This document shows, piece by piece, positions 12,501 to 25,533 of a stretch of 64,000 bases of DNA. The notes beneath the pieces were generated by a model. It saw only the letters and a program-made list of their open reading frames with translations. It had not been told where the DNA came from and searched no databases. Numbering within the stretch: position 1 is the first letter of the stretch; each line of letters begins with the position of its first letter. The position numbers and the translations under genes are program-made. Origin of the DNA: Cyanoderma ruficeps (taxonomy: Eukaryota; Chordata; Aves; Passeriformes; Timaliidae); contig VZDJ01007747.1 of NCBI GenBank assembly GCA_008694505.1, forward strand, positions 6,041,390 through 6,105,389. Reading direction: 5' to 3'.

Positions 12501-14353
12501 CAGGTTATCAGGGGTTGGTGGTACTGTTCTTGGTCCTTCTGATAAGTGGCAGAAGTAGCACCCAAAATACAAGTGCATCATAGGGCTTATTTAGAAACTT
12601 CTAAGAACTTTCTCAAATGACATGGTCAAATGCTGCGTATGTAGGCTTTGGTATGGTATGGTCATAAGAATTGTCATGCTGTTAAAATAATTGCAGCAGC
12701 ATGTAAGGACCAACCAGTCACGCATTTTCTTTTCAAGCTTCTAAAAGAATTTCAGTAGCATGAATTGAACTGTCACAACAGTGGTAGATGTTCTTATAGA
12801 ATTGAACTTTGCAGTAATTCTCCCTTTGTACTATTATGACATTGGACATTGTGAACCTCGGGAGACTCAGTGAGTGAAAGTGGAACATCATGAAAAATAA
12901 ATTCCAAGGCTGTCAAATCAGGACACAGAAATAATATCAACTCTTGTAGCACTCTACATCATAAAACTCTTCTGTGTAACACTGAAAATGGCAACAACTT
13001 TGGTGATTGCTAAATGGGGCTGTGTCTTGGTTCAAAAAAGCAGTTATGACTAATAACCTGAGCAGAGACAGTGGGGAGTTTGGAGAACTGGGTCATTTCA
13101 TTTCAGAATTACTAGCTATTATGGCAACTAAGTGAGGTTTCCTCAAAACAACGTAGGCAGCTTTCAAACTGAACTAATCTTAACTGGTCCAAGTGTCAGG
13201 GCATTGTAGCCTCTGTTTTGTTAGGAGTTTCATAGCCTAATCAATTACAAAAAAAATTAAGCACGTCTCTGAGTACAGGCTTCATTGATCTGAGTCCTAA
13301 TAATTTCAGTGCAGAATTGAGAGGAGATTTAACATTGCAGGCCTTCCAATTTGAATTTTTAGGACAAGGGTAGACTTCCAAAGAGATTCACTGGTAGCCC
13401 ACTCCAAGGGCAAGAAAAATTCCTGTTACCCCTGGAGATGTTGTAAGAGGCCTCTAGATTTTGATCAAAATGCAGAGGTAAACTGGGTAGAAGAACGGAC
13501 TGACGATAAGGCAAAATAATAGCCTTCAGCTGAATATTCAGAGAAGCTTAAGTATCTTGGCCAATAAGGCTTTTGACAGTCCTGTTATTCTGTTTGTCAG
13601 CTTTTAATCTGTGTTGTCAAAATCTTGCAAATCACTTGCAAATAGATATAATTTTCAGGCAGGGTTCTTTAAAGGTAAGTGACTTTGAATTTCATGATTG
13701 CAAACCAATCAACAGACACGACTGCAGTTGCCATAAAAATTTATTTGAAGATTTAATATGGTAGAAAAAGTGACATGACTTTGGATTGAAGAAACATAAT
13801 GAAAACTTTTTGTCATATGCAGTTTTAAAAGATAGACATAAGCAAAACCGATAGAACAATCATATAAGCATTCATTTTCCTGTGGGCCATCTTCAGTCTA
13901 TATTAGATGCAAAGAAGCCAATATAGGCCTGGCAAAATTCCATTTTCTAGACATTTATAAAGAGAAGCCTTTTGCTTTTAGATGAGATATGCCCACAGTC
14001 TGGAGAGGATATCAGAAGGGTAAGCAAAAGTTTCTGAAAGAAGACCAAGAAATTTGTTACACTGCTTTAGTCATTGACCTGTCTTATTTGAAATGCTTTA
14101 GTTTCCACAGAGCCTATAAATTCTTTCTTGAAAGTTCAGTAAAATTATGTGGCCCTATAAACATCTGAGCTACAAATCAGACTTTGTTCAGAAGTTTGGG
14201 TCTGTGACAGGAAGAAAATAATTAGAATGATTCCATGAGAAGAAAGGGCAGACTGAATATTTTGGCAGAACCTAAGACATTTTCATTACTGGTATTAAGG
14301 GATGAAGATTCCCCTTGTGGTAAGTATACCTTGGGTTCTCCAGCAAAAGCGAC
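9511..14353. other. AT-rich noncoding DNA, no gene recognised
   Basis: Nothing recognised apart from simple sequence: an A run near 10742-10751, a T-rich pyrimidine tract near 11630-11655, and a short GT/CATAT-rich stretch near 12433-12485. Open frames up to 89 codons (such as 11592-11861) are driven by the T tract and show no domain. Confidence 0.65.
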
Positions 14354-14381
14354 NNNNNNNNNNNNNNNNNNNNNNNNNNNN
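14354..14381. other. Assembly gap (28 N)
   Basis: Twenty-eight undetermined bases. The base 5' of the gap ends a unique-looking sequence, and the base 3' of it begins a long A-rich run, so the assembly probably broke at a homopolymer. The true length and content are unknown. Frames that read through this position contain X residues and should not be interpreted. Confidence 0.99.
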
Positions 14382-14436
14382 AAAAAAAAAAAAAAAAAAA
14401 AGGAAAAAAAGGAGAAACAAAAAAAAAAGGAAGGCA
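14382..14436 (+). repeat. A-rich low-complexity run
   Basis: A run of about 19 A directly abuts the gap, followed by A/G-rich sequence with short GG and GGAG interruptions up to about 14436. It could be a simple purine tract or the visible end of a longer repeat hidden in the gap. Confidence 0.9.
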
Positions 14437-17400
14437 GTAGAAAACATTTGAAATGCAACTGAATTTCCTTGTGGATATTAAATGACAGTAGAGAAGAAGG
14501 GTTCTCATTACATCTGAATCTATTTGCCTGGGAAGATCTGGCAAAAAATATTCTGCACTTTCCTCACAGAGCTCTGATTGCTGTCACCCCATTTTCCTCA
14601 TGGCGTCTAATGCTGTATTTCACATAACTTGATCTGGGATGGGACCTATAAAGTCTTCTGGAGAAAAGTAGTTAAATTACTTCAGCTGTTGCCAGATTTG
14701 GGTTTGCTGGTTTATTCTAAGTTTTGGAGAGTTGCGTTGCTACTGTATGTAGACAATTTTAAGTAACCTAGCAGAATAAAAGACTGGAGCTATTATTACA
14801 TTACTGTTATGGGTTAAAGGGGAGGGAAGTGCAAAGTAGCATCATTAGCCATCAAGATGCTTTCTGGCTGAGGAGACTTAATCTAATTTAAGGTAAGAAG
14901 TCCTTTCCTTAGGAAGTACTCTCCTTACTGTCATACTGAAGAACCATCCCTTTCAGTTATGTGCTCATCAGCAAAGACCATAAGCTCCATCACCCAGTAC
15001 ATTTAGATCACCTTTTATTAAGTAAGCAGAGCCAAATTGCTCTGAAAGGAAAATGGGAAACACTGGCAGATCTTTTTGTAGAGATACCAGTACTGGAGCC
15101 AGTAGCTGCATTTGCTCTGACTCACAGTAAGTTGTTGCCCTTTTACTCCTCCCCACTCTCTGCAAAGCCATGATTAAGTGCTAGAAAGAAAGTCTGTGTT
15201 TCAGACAGCCAAGGGATGGTGGGAACAAAGTGATCTGTGATTTAATCCAAGAGGCTTCCTGGGTGTGAATGGGTAATGCAGAGACCTCAAAAGTCTGTAG
15301 AATAACACCAAAAAAGAAAAAAAAGAGAAACAACTGGTGCCTTTAAAATTATTTGATGTGTTTGCACACATCACAATTTGAAAATTAATTTTTCTGAGTC
15401 TGGAACATTCCTTGTGGGGCAATGTGTGTCTTGAATAAGTCAAGTCATAACCTCAAGAGTTGTGTATTTATGCTTGTGATATCTGGGCTAAGTGTCAGTT
15501 GGAAGACATATATCTATAAAATCTGACCCTTCATCTGATACAGAGAGAAAGCCCATTAACATGGGTTTTTTTCCAGATTAGCTGCTTTGGGCAATTGTAC
15601 CATATCCAGGAGCTTGGAGAAACTGAAGAGATAGAGAAATACAGATTTGCCTTATTTGACAAGTTTGTTCCTTCCATTGTTAATAAAAGTTATCCCAGTA
15701 GTCTTTCTGTAAAAATCCGTACAGCCCTGTGTTCTGTGTGTCAGCATTTTAGAATGTGATACAGAAGTGTCTGGTGTGGATAACAAGCTAGCCTGGTAGT
15801 AAGAGTAGCACATCTCAATGCTGTGCACTGTGGCTATGGTGATAAACATAGAAACATAAATTTCTTTTCCCCCCCTTTTTAAGTTGCTGGAAAACATTAC
15901 ATTTTTCCTCCTATTTTTTGGTCAGGACACAAGTCAAGATCTATTTTGAAGGATGTGTGAAAGAAATTAACTTTGCATGTAAGAATACTTCAATAAATAC
16001 TTTGGCATTGAGATTAAAATTGGAGCATGTTCCATCTCCCTGCACATGTCCTTCTCCCTCAGTTCTTTCTGAATTTGCTTGTCTTCAGGTGGCCTGAATT
16101 ATGATCATTCCATACATGACTTTTGGGCAAGGCTGGTGTCACAGGCTGAGCTCCTTCAGTAAAATAATACCTGTCATCTTTTTTTCTCTATAGTAGCCAA
16201 CTCAACACAGATCAGAAAGTAGGACAAAGTAATTTTTTTTTTGTAATTCATAATAAATCTAATATGCTTTTTTTTTTATTTTTCTGCAGGTTGCTTTGTC
16301 TGAGAATAGATCTAGTCTAGCCTCCACAAAAACATCACCACCCAGCAACTGAAATGGTTTTAAAAGAACAAATAAGGTTAAACTGGCAGTATAAGTATCT
16401 CTTGATGTGACTTGAGAAAAATTTACGTGACCCATAAGTATAAAATGATGAAGTCTGTTTCCAGCTGGAAAAGGCAGTTTTTCCATGTGTGAGGTGGGAG
16501 AGGAGATGGCATTGAATGGTTTTTGATCATCGTTTCCTTGAAATGCTTCAGATGAAACATCCCTAGAGACCATTTTGCTGAGTGGAACAAGTATTCAGTG
16601 ACTTCCTAGGGAAAAAAATGGTGCAGTGTGTCTGTCTTTGAGAAGTTATACTGTAGTGCACATGCTTTCTTTCTTCTTCAATGTTTTCAAGCTGCCTCCC
16701 AGGACAGTATTATGAAAATTTTAAAATATTTTTATGCTGTCTTCAGTAAATATGTTTGCCCAAGATATTAAACTCCAAAGGATGTTATTAATCAGTGGTA
16801 CATTTAAGGCCAAAGAAAACTTGTTTTTCCTTCGTGTTCACATTTTTCTCATTTAAAATGTAAGTTTTGTGGATCATCTGGGACAAAACTATTTCCCACT
16901 TGAGGCCTTTTAAATTAATATCACAAAACCTTATTTTTGTAAATATTTTATTTTTTTCTTCACAGAAAAAAAATTAGATTAAAAGGAAAAGGGCACCAGA
17001 TGCCAGAAGCGATGGTATTTTCTGCAACATTGTTAAAAGTCCAGGTGGTATATCCTGATTTTGCCTACAGAAATAAGCATTTGTCTTTGGGCAAATATGC
17101 CTATAAATTCACATTCCCTTGGGTCATCATCAGTCTCACCAGATTCCTGCATATAAGCCAAGATATTGAGAGTCCTAGGGACACAGGTGGAAAAACGAGA
17201 GCCAGCAATTCCAGAGGCTGGAGAAAATGGGATTGTGATATTTGTTGAGGAGCAGTTTTTAGAGGGGATATTCCAAAGGCCCTGTTTTTGTCCTGTTTTG
17301 TTTATTTGTATTTGGAAGACTCATTCTGTCAGACATGGAACTCTGTTGCTTGCAAAGCACTACTGAAGGATTCCAAAAGGCAGCACCTGAGTGAGGTGAA

Positions 17401-17874
17401 GTAGAGTATGTCTGCTGGTGAGAGGTTTGATGAAGCCCTGGACTGTCCAGAGGCATCGTTCTTGTGCTGCAGCCCTGTGTGAAGTGCACTGGTCTCTGAC
17501 ATGTGCAGTTGCTCCAAACAAGTTCTGGATTTCTTGCCAGGTTGTTCCTGGGGTGTGTGTCTCTGATGGGCCTGTTGCTGTGGGAACTAATAGAGTTCTA
17601 AAGTCAGCAAAGATTTCCTTCTGCTTTGATTCCCTGGAGAGGATGAGCAAGTCCTTTTCAAATGCAAATCTTCAGTGTGCAGCATTAGTAGAGGGAATAA
17701 AGATGGGAAGGAGAATAAATCTGTATTAAGCTTCAGGCATTTTCAAATTGCTTGTGCTACTGGTGCCCTTTTTACCCTTTCTTTTTTCATTTCTGCAGAC
17801 CATTACCTTGCATAGGCTCTGCTATGCTAAAATCAGTCTGATGTTTGGGAGTGACTTTTCTTCTGTGTGTGCAG
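14437..17874. other. Noncoding DNA, no gene recognised
   Basis: No recognised repeat or gene. A T run lies at about 16232-16242 and another at about 16268-16278. From about 17160 to 17720 the sequence is less AT-rich and frames on both strands are open for 60-103 codons at overlapping positions. Their coexistence on both strands argues that none is constrained by coding. Confidence 0.6.
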
Positions 17875-17973
17875 GAAGCTGGTGGTTTTGGTGGGAATCT
17901 GCATTCTTCTGTCCGCGACGATGGAGAAGTAGAACGCTTCCTGCTCCCCGGAATGATCAAGTGTAATTTTTGA
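17875..17973 (+). CDS. Weak candidate terminal or internal exon, unrecognised
   Basis: I do not recognise this product. A pyrimidine-rich stretch followed by GTGTGTGCAG (17866-17874) resembles a vertebrate splice acceptor. The frame from 17875 reads 32 codons to a TGA at 17971-17973 and contains 'HSSVRDDGEVERFLLPGMIK'. Five CpG dinucleotides survive between 17914 and 17950, which is striking in CpG-poor surroundings and would fit selective constraint. Against it, other frames are also open here, no partner exon was identified in the window, and a possible donor (GTAATT at 17963) is mediocre. If that donor were used, the exon would be 88 bases. It could equally be a conserved noncoding element or chance. 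Confidence 0.2.
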   Translation, partial: EAGGFGGNLHSSVRDDGEVERFLLPGMIKCNF

Positions 17974-19986
17974 CCTTTTCCAGTAAAGCACATTGTGGGG
18001 TTTTTCTGCTTGTTGGTTGGTTTTTATGTAGGGTTTTGGTTTTTTCCCCACAAGTAAATAGAAGCACAGGATGTGGCATGAAGGGAGGAATTCTGCCAGT
18101 GTCAACTTGTAGTTCTCTTCTAACTGGGCCCAGGGAGTTACCATTGTCCTTGTTCCCTTCTTTTCCTCTGCCTGTGACAGCCCTCACCTTATGATTTCAT
18201 CCTTGGCTAATACTGGATTGCAGACAATTAATTTTAGATTTCCTTTTTTGACTTGCTGAAATACTTTGTTCTTCAACTTGTCATCAGTGCTAAGCTACTA
18301 ATTGCAAAGTACATTCTTCCAACATTCCCAAAGTATTTATTTCCTCAAAAGCCTGCAAATTGTTCAGCACCTTTCATGCAAGAACGTGCAGGAGCCTATA
18401 ATTTGGGAGCCAAACTATGTTCAGTGGATGTTTAATCAAAAGTTGAAGCTAAAAGATGACTGTTGTTCCTTGCAAAAAGATGTCTGCTTGATGATTTGAA
18501 AGCTGCTTTCTCACTGAAAGGCTCAAAATTTGCATGCTTTAGGAAACATTCTTAATTGCTAGGTCAAGATTGCTGCTGCAGTTTGAGAGAAAGTACTCCA
18601 AGGGTTGCTTCTGTGTTCCCTTAACCCAGGACTGGTTGTCCAGGGAGTTCCTCTGAGTAAATCAGCCTTTAGAACTCTCTGTTCCTGCCATGAGTGCTAC
18701 TATTGAGTGCTTGAACTGGAATCATGGGATAAGGCAGTAACAGGTAAATGCAAGAGAAGGCAGTGCCGCGGGGAGGTGTGATACCATTTAATGCTACAGA
18801 ATCCAACCTGAGGGCAGGTATAGTTCTGTAACACCTCCCTGAATTGCCCAAAATCTCTCTGAATCACCCCAAAAATGGCTTGGATCAGTTAAAGGAGGAA
18901 CAAATATATCATCTGTCTTGCAGATGGGGCCATTTGGATGTATCTATTCAAATGAATGATCAATGAATCAAAAGACAAGTTTTACTTATCCAGTAGTCCT
19001 TATCAAGGCTATTCAGCGCTCTTAATTTGGGGGTACTATTAGGATTTTACTGCTGCAGTTCCACTGACTTCACCAGCATGACTTCTACTTCTCAGGGGAA
19101 CAGAAAAAGTAGCTGGACTCATGTTTTCAAAGTTTCTTTTAATTCTAGTTACTAAGTAGGTCATGGCTTTTACTTACCATGTGTTTCCCATAAAAGTCCT
19201 GGCTGCCTTGAGTGCTATATGATAGGTTGTCTGGAAGCTGCAGACAAAGTGCATGCACTATGCTAGAAAGACTTTCTGAAGTATCTTGTGTACAGTAGCT
19301 GAGGCTGCCACATGCTGCTTATGCTACAGTGTCTGCATGTGGTCACACTTACTGTGTTCATGCTGCAGCATTCTCCAGAAAAATATCCAATGATGAAACG
19401 GCTTCAGTGCATACAGGGTGATGTAAAAACAAGTTAAAAATAAATCTGTGCAACATCTAAGGAGAAGAAAAAGACTGTGCAGGACAATCCAAGTCTGTGC
19501 TATTGTGGACAGTGGCAGGGAAGGGAGAACTAAAAGCACATGTCAAAACAAATGTATTGAAGGATAAGAAATATTCTCTCCTTCAAGATTTATCTTTTGT
19601 AACAGAAACCAAGATTGAGAGTTAAAAGAAAACTAATCCCTGTGTTATGTCAATGTAGAATAGCTTGATATTCAGCTTGTAGAAGGGAGGTTAAAGGGTG
19701 ATCACCCAAAGCCGACACTTTACTGAGCTATTTTATTAAATGTACTGTTTATTTGACATGTGGCAATACAAGCTACCAAGATTTTCATGCTGGGGAGGGT
19801 GTGTGGGAAGGGTTGCTTTGGGGTTTATGTTGCTACTTTGCTAATGCTTATGAACTTCCAAGTCTGGAAAACTGACCATTTGTGTATAAAGATCACCTTC
19901 CTGAAAGAAAAAAAAAAAAAAGTTTACTATTTTTTAACCTTTATTTCTTTCTAAAAAAGCTATGTTTTTTCAACCTTGCTGAATTC
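17974..19986. other. Noncoding DNA, no gene recognised
   Basis: No gene recognised. A T/G-rich segment lies at 17998-18050, an isolated CCGCGG near 18766-18771, and a run of A at about 19906-19921. Open frames of 60-75 codons on both strands show no domain signature. Confidence 0.65.
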
Positions 19987-20011
19987 AACTCAAAATGCTC
20001 CATTTTGAGTT
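19987..20011. repeat. Perfect 11-bp inverted repeat, 3-nt loop
   Basis: The arms AACTCAAAATG (19987-19997) and CATTTTGAGTT (20001-20011) are exact reverse complements around CTC. It is too short for a microRNA precursor and no flanking extension of the stem is seen. It may be chance or a protein-binding or cruciform site. Confidence 0.9.
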
Positions 20012-22739
20012 ATCATAGGACCCTATTTAATTTTCACATCATCTCAGTCTTATGGCGTAGATGCTCTTTCAACAACTGCTGCAGTTTCCTTTCATGGGGC
20101 AGGTTGTGCAGCATACAAGGGATACATCCCTGTGGCAGCATACTTGTCTTCAATGGTATTCCAGAAGGCTCATTGATGACTTGGTAATATTTCTGGGAAG
20201 GAAAGGAGAAAAGTTTGCAGAAATGACTGCCCACAGTGTAATTGAGCTGCAGAGCAGACATATGAGCTGCTGGCATCTGGTGTGTTCCCCCTCAGCAAAG
20301 GCTGAGTGCCAAGGTGTGACATCATGGACTAATGGATCAGGCTGGTGCTGGTGCATCAGGACTACTGCTTCTGTCCTAAGGAGCAGTTTCCTGCAAAAGC
20401 CAGAGGTAAACGTTTTGATAAGGTCTAGGCAGACAGATTTTGGGCAGAATCCTGTGATTCACTGCTTCTGCAAAGAGGCAACTCATTAGCCACAACTTCT
20501 GGGTTTGACTCTATACTGGTTAAAATTTGTGGACTTTCTGCTGAGAAATTTGAAATTATCGATGCTGGAAATCTTAATGGCTTTGAAAGACAAATATTTA
20601 GAAACCAACATTCTTGTTATTAAAAAAATAATTTAAATCAGCAGAGCTAATTTCATGTCTGTGAATGATCTCTTTTTGGTTAGTTCTGTACAAAGTTTTA
20701 ATAAATTGCTCTGTAATTTAGGAGAAGGGGAAGAGAATAATCCCTGGCATGGAATAGAGAATTTCTGGATAAAGATGATGACCGTAAAATCTTTCTGTCT
20801 CTGTTCTAGTATGGTTTTCACCATCTGACATAAAGATATGATAACTGAGGAAACTATGTGATGGTTTAAGTGGTTTTTGGAATAGGGAGCCTTTCCTGAA
20901 CAGACAGAACTTGGATGGATGGATCAGGAAAAAGGCAAATGTCTTGCTGAAAAATGTATCTTCTCTGCATCTAAATGAAGTTGGGACTGTAAGGCTTTTA
21001 TGAGGAAAAGCTGATGATTAAGGCTTTTCAGTGCACATAAGCACATAATAAATCTGGATCTGAACTCTGCAATGTGACTGACTGTACAGCAGGGTGTATC
21101 TGAAAAGCTATAACTTTGAAATCTGTGGAAAGATTTTGCAGTCCATTCTCCAGTTCTGCACCTTGAATTAATCAGTTGCAATTTATACTTCTGTTTTGAT
21201 TATGGAGCGCTCGAGTAACTTACATAGCAGTACAGGAGCTAGATTTATGGTGGAAATGTATTAATTCTTGTGAGATAAATATCTAAAATCCTATTTGTAG
21301 TCTAAATAGAAGGAAAATGTGTGGGAGGGTGAGAGGGAACTGGCTGTGTATTTAGTCTTTAGTATCTCTTTAGCAGGGGTGTTCATAGATAAGTAGGAGC
21401 AGTCCTCTTTGTTGCAAGGAAAATTCTCACTGGGTTATATGATTTTCTTTGTTGTCCAGGTTTGTTCTGTAGAATTATTCTGACTTACTCATTAGCAGGC
21501 TTATCCTGACTAAATGAGATCCAGCTTGTGTTTTCTGTAATACTGTGAATGTTAATAAATAGTCATGTTATGGCCAGGTATATTTGATCTGAATTCATTA
21601 TGTTAGTCAAACTCACTTAGAAACTATTATAAACCGCAGGAAATTATTCGAGGGTATAAATGGCATCATATTTTTCAGATGGCTAAATCTGAATTTTGGT
21701 TAAGTATCATAAAAAAACTTAAAAGTTAAGTTGAAGGAGCTCCTCTGTTCACAGAGGGGCAGAAAAACAAGAAACTTTGGAGAGTGGTTTCGTTTCTGCT
21801 TTGGATTTTGTTGTTGTTCTTTTCTTCACTTCTTTTTTTTTATTATTTTTTAAATTTCTTTGTTGTTCTTCTGCAACTCTATGTCAGAAGACTTAATTCA
21901 AAGGAGAGCTTGAATTTCAGACCTAAAAAAGGAAAAAAGGAGGATGCAATTCTCTAGAATTTTCTGTTGTTATGTAACTAGGAGAAGAAAAATGGATATT
22001 TTTTTCAAAGATGAAAGGGTTTGTACTGTTTTTCTTCTTCAAAGAGTTATTTATCCTCCTGCCATTGTCAACAAGTGAAAATAGAATATTTGGGTCTTAC
22101 CTTGCTAAAGTGGCCCCAATTTTTTTTTTTTTTTTCCTTGGATTGTTTGAATATTAATCAGGACCCTCTTCTGGAACAGTGTCAAGAAACTTCGACGTAT
22201 TTGTGGTAATGTTTTCTGACAGACGTGAGGAATGATTTGATTGCACCTTTCCCTGTACTAAATTTCTCTTTACTCCTCTGCCTATGACTCAGACATTTAC
22301 CATTTCTGTCTGGAACAGGAGGCCTGTCCATATTCGTCAAAGCTCTTAAAGCTGTCCCCAAGGCATACTCCCATGTCATTGGTAAATGTGACAGATCTGG
22401 TGTGTAGAAAAAAATGAGCTGAAAGACACAGGAAGGAGTTAGCATGTCCCTTCCCATCTAAATTAGAGCAAAATCTACCAAAAAAACCCCATTATGGGCT
22501 AACAAATCTATGCAAAGGAACTATTCATGTTGTGTACCCATCTCACTGGTTCTTTTCTCAATAGGTACAAAATATTACCCTTCCTGCAAATTACCACGAG
22601 GAACTGAGGGGCCACATGAGATGGAACAGCGTGAGCTGTTGTACAGCAATATCATTAGTCACCTATGAATGCTAGTCAGAATGTTTTGTAGCTGTTAGGC
22701 TTACCTGAAGGTAACTGTACAGCAAAGCTAAAATATTCC
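20012..22739. other. AT-rich noncoding DNA, no gene recognised
   Basis: The longest open frame of the window (20061-20489, 142 codons, plus) lies here. It has no recognisable domain and no plausible splice or promoter context, and the minus strand is open over much of the same interval, so I do not call it a gene. T-rich runs occur near 21833-21855 and 22122-22136. Confidence 0.6.
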
Positions 22740-22755
22740 TTTTTTTTTTTTTTTT
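22740..22755 (+). repeat. T16 homopolymer
   Basis: Sixteen consecutive T. It could be a reverse-oriented poly(A) relic, but no retroposed sequence is recognisable next to it. Confidence 0.9.
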
Positions 22756-23137
22756 GAGAGTGAAGCATGCTGTTCTATCAGTCTTGATTGTACCTATTGG
22801 ATTCTTGTGCACACACATATATGGTTGATTATGCAGTTTGTGCTGCATTTTATTTATCTATTTGTCAGGACCAGTTCTTTATGATTGTATTTATCTTTTA
22901 ATTTATAATTTGTTTTCAGAACTTTACATCTATCCTGAATAGACCTGTTAGCATTCTTGGGTTTGAATATCCTTTAATTTGGTTTGCTATCAAAAGAGGC
23001 TGTATGTATGACAGAAATATACACATCTCATCCTCTTCCATTTTCCATTTAGACTGCATCAGTTTTATTCCATTCACTTTTAGTAAGTCTAAGGGCCATT
23101 GTAGAGTGAATGCCAACTGTGAATACAGTTCTTTCAG

Positions 23138-23223
23138 AAAAAAAAAAAAATTAGCCTGAACTTTGGCTCTTTTTTTTGGTAGAGGTTTGTTTTTGGTTTT
23201 TTGTTTTGTTTTTTTTTTTTTTT
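23138..23223. repeat. A13 run facing a T/G-rich run
   Basis: Thirteen A (23138-23150) are followed 18 bases later by T/G-rich sequence (23169-23223) ending in about 16 T. The A and T runs are complementary and could fold back. The whole is simple sequence with no evident source element. Confidence 0.85.
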
Positions 23224-25044
23224 GAGGCCACTCAGAAGTGGAGTATTCTATTTATCTCTTTTATAATGAATTTTGGAAAAAGCAGGTTGGATGCTGGGAA
23301 CACACTGACCTCCTTGCCCTCACCACACAAGTTCTAAAGGATTTTTTTCTCCCCAAAGTGTCTTGCTGCATAAACAGATGACCTACCTGTTTACCAGACT
23401 CATTTCAGGATATGAAATAAATTTCAGTGACTCAGTACTTCCTATTAAGCAATATTCCCAGTATTCAGAGGAAGGTGGTGGAATTTTCCATGCTCTCTGT
23501 GGCAAATCATTTATTCCAGCATGTCTGAAAGACTTACTGCAGATGCCTTTCTGATATCACTTCTTTTTAGAAACTGAAGAGATATTTTTGATTATCTCAG
23601 GGCCAGGTAATATACGAGTATACATGAATAATATTACACCAATAATCATTGCCCCAACTGTAAAATGGAATGGAACAGCTACAAACAGACGGTTTTCAGA
23701 TATGCGATAAGAAACGTGAACATAATGTGAACAGTTTTCTGCAGTCACAATATGAAAGGCTGCTGCTACCTGTGGACCATTCAGTAGTCCATTGTTATTT
23801 TTTTTAATCATAATGTTTGATCTTCTACAACACCATTCAGAAATTTTAGGTGGGGTCCTGCAATATCTGTAAGGGCTGACTTTGTTACTGCATAGATCCC
23901 CCACATGAATTTGTTGAGGCTGTGTCTATCTGGCCACAACAAAAATGCATGTGGACATATAGGGAATCTTGAACCCATGTGTTACTCATGACTGCATTTT
24001 TGTTTCAAAGACTAAGAAATGAGTAAGATACTGTTCTGCCCTTTTGTGTTTGCCAGGGTGCTGCAGTAGCTTTTGTCAACTTGAAAAAGGGGTCAGGAGC
24101 TTAGTAGGCAAGAAAGCTGAACTTCTAAGGTTTATTTTCCACAATACAGGCAAGCAGGAACATTATATTTCTCTAATCTCTATTGGTGAAGATTTTTCTG
24201 TGAGTCTTTCCTGAGCTGTGTGCTAAACAGTTGGAAGGGCATGGGTGTGTATGTGATTTTTATGTGTATACTTATGTGAACAACAGTGGCTATTTGGTGC
24301 TATTTCTAATATACTTTTCTGTTTTGAAAAAATTGTACAGAGATCAATGCTGGTTGGATAATTGCCATGAGTGCAGTTTGTAGAGGCTTCATACCTGGCT
24401 GAATGTAATGTTGGTGCAGAAAAAAAAATGCTAAATTAACTCCTTGGTTAAAAGGTCTTACAAGGTGCTCAAATCCCTTTGTATCAAAGCAAACTGCCTT
24501 TGCTTCATGTGTGAGTTTACTTACTAGACTCTTAGCTGGGAGCCAGTGAAGCTGAATGAGTTTGCTCTAGCTAAGGCACCAGAACATACCAGTTTGCATC
24601 ACATTGTGCAGCATGTCCCACTAGAGTCAATATGGGGATTGGTTTTGGTGGAAGTCATAGGTGTCCTATTGTAACTGTCCTCCTCTCCTTCAGATTGTTT
24701 TCATAGCTCCACTGAAGTGTGAAAGACAGATCTCTTACATGATCTGTAGTTTGCGTGGTTGAGTCATTGATCTGACCTACAATGACTTGAGGCATGATGT
24801 TTAGCAGTGAATGGAGAATAATTGAACTGAGGGCAGTGGCACTGGGTATAAAAAGGGGTATGGAAGACTAATGAAGTCCTGGAAAGCAGAATGAATTGAT
24901 ATCTTGAAAAAAAAATTACAAGGTTGAACAAATTCTTTTGAAAAACAATTTGGCTGAACTCATCCTATAAAAGTCTTGTGTGGCCATAGCCAAGGAGTGG
25001 TAATTCTTGTCTTGGCCATGAGTTTACAGTGCAGTTTACTTTTA
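23224..25044. other. AT-rich noncoding DNA, no gene recognised
   Basis: The longest frame is 23557-23904 on the minus strand (115 codons), with no motif I can place in a family. No splice signals support it. A-rich runs occur near 24420 and 24908. Confidence 0.6.
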
Positions 25045-25074
25045 ATGCTAAATATAGAGAGATATATTTAGCAT
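25045..25074. repeat. Perfect 12-bp inverted repeat, GAGAGA loop
   Basis: The arms at 25045-25056 (ATGCTAAATATA) and 25063-25074 (TATATTTAGCAT) pair perfectly around a six-base purine loop, GAGAGA. The stem is AT-rich and does not extend outward. The function is unknown, and chance is possible in AT-rich DNA. Confidence 0.88.
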
Positions 25075-25533
25075 GTATATATAACAGTAGCTTTGAATAA
25101 TGTATTGTGCTATTACAGCTAAATGTTTCACCCAAAGATGAATTCACAACAGATTCATTTTTCCTCCTCTAAGGATTTTGATTGAATGTCAACTTCATAA
25201 TTAGTAGCAAAATGCTTATTTGATGATTTAAAATCTGGAAAGTAGATCATTAATGTCAGACTCTGATTTTTGTGAGGGGATGCAATATTCTTAATAAATT
25301 TTATCTCTTTTCCTCTGTGTTTCCTTGTGTAAACCTGATTTACTTGATCATCACCATATTTTTAACCTGTAGTTTTATAAGATTGTATGTATTTCAATTA
25401 AGGGATTTCAGGGCTACAAAAGACTGTCTTCTGGAATGTTCCCTAGTTTTATTTTATTACAAAGTACTTAAGTGTAATGTTTTCATATGTGTTCCATCAT
25501 TCTGTATCCTAAGTAACCTGAATGATAGGCAGC

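Noticed and set aside
14222..14544. Frames reading through the N gap
   Set aside because: They contain undetermined residues and poly-Lys or poly-Phe from the A-rich run.
20061..20489. Longest open frame, 142 codons, plus strand
   Set aside because: No domain, repeat or membrane pattern. The minus strand is open over the same bases, and no promoter or splice context was seen.
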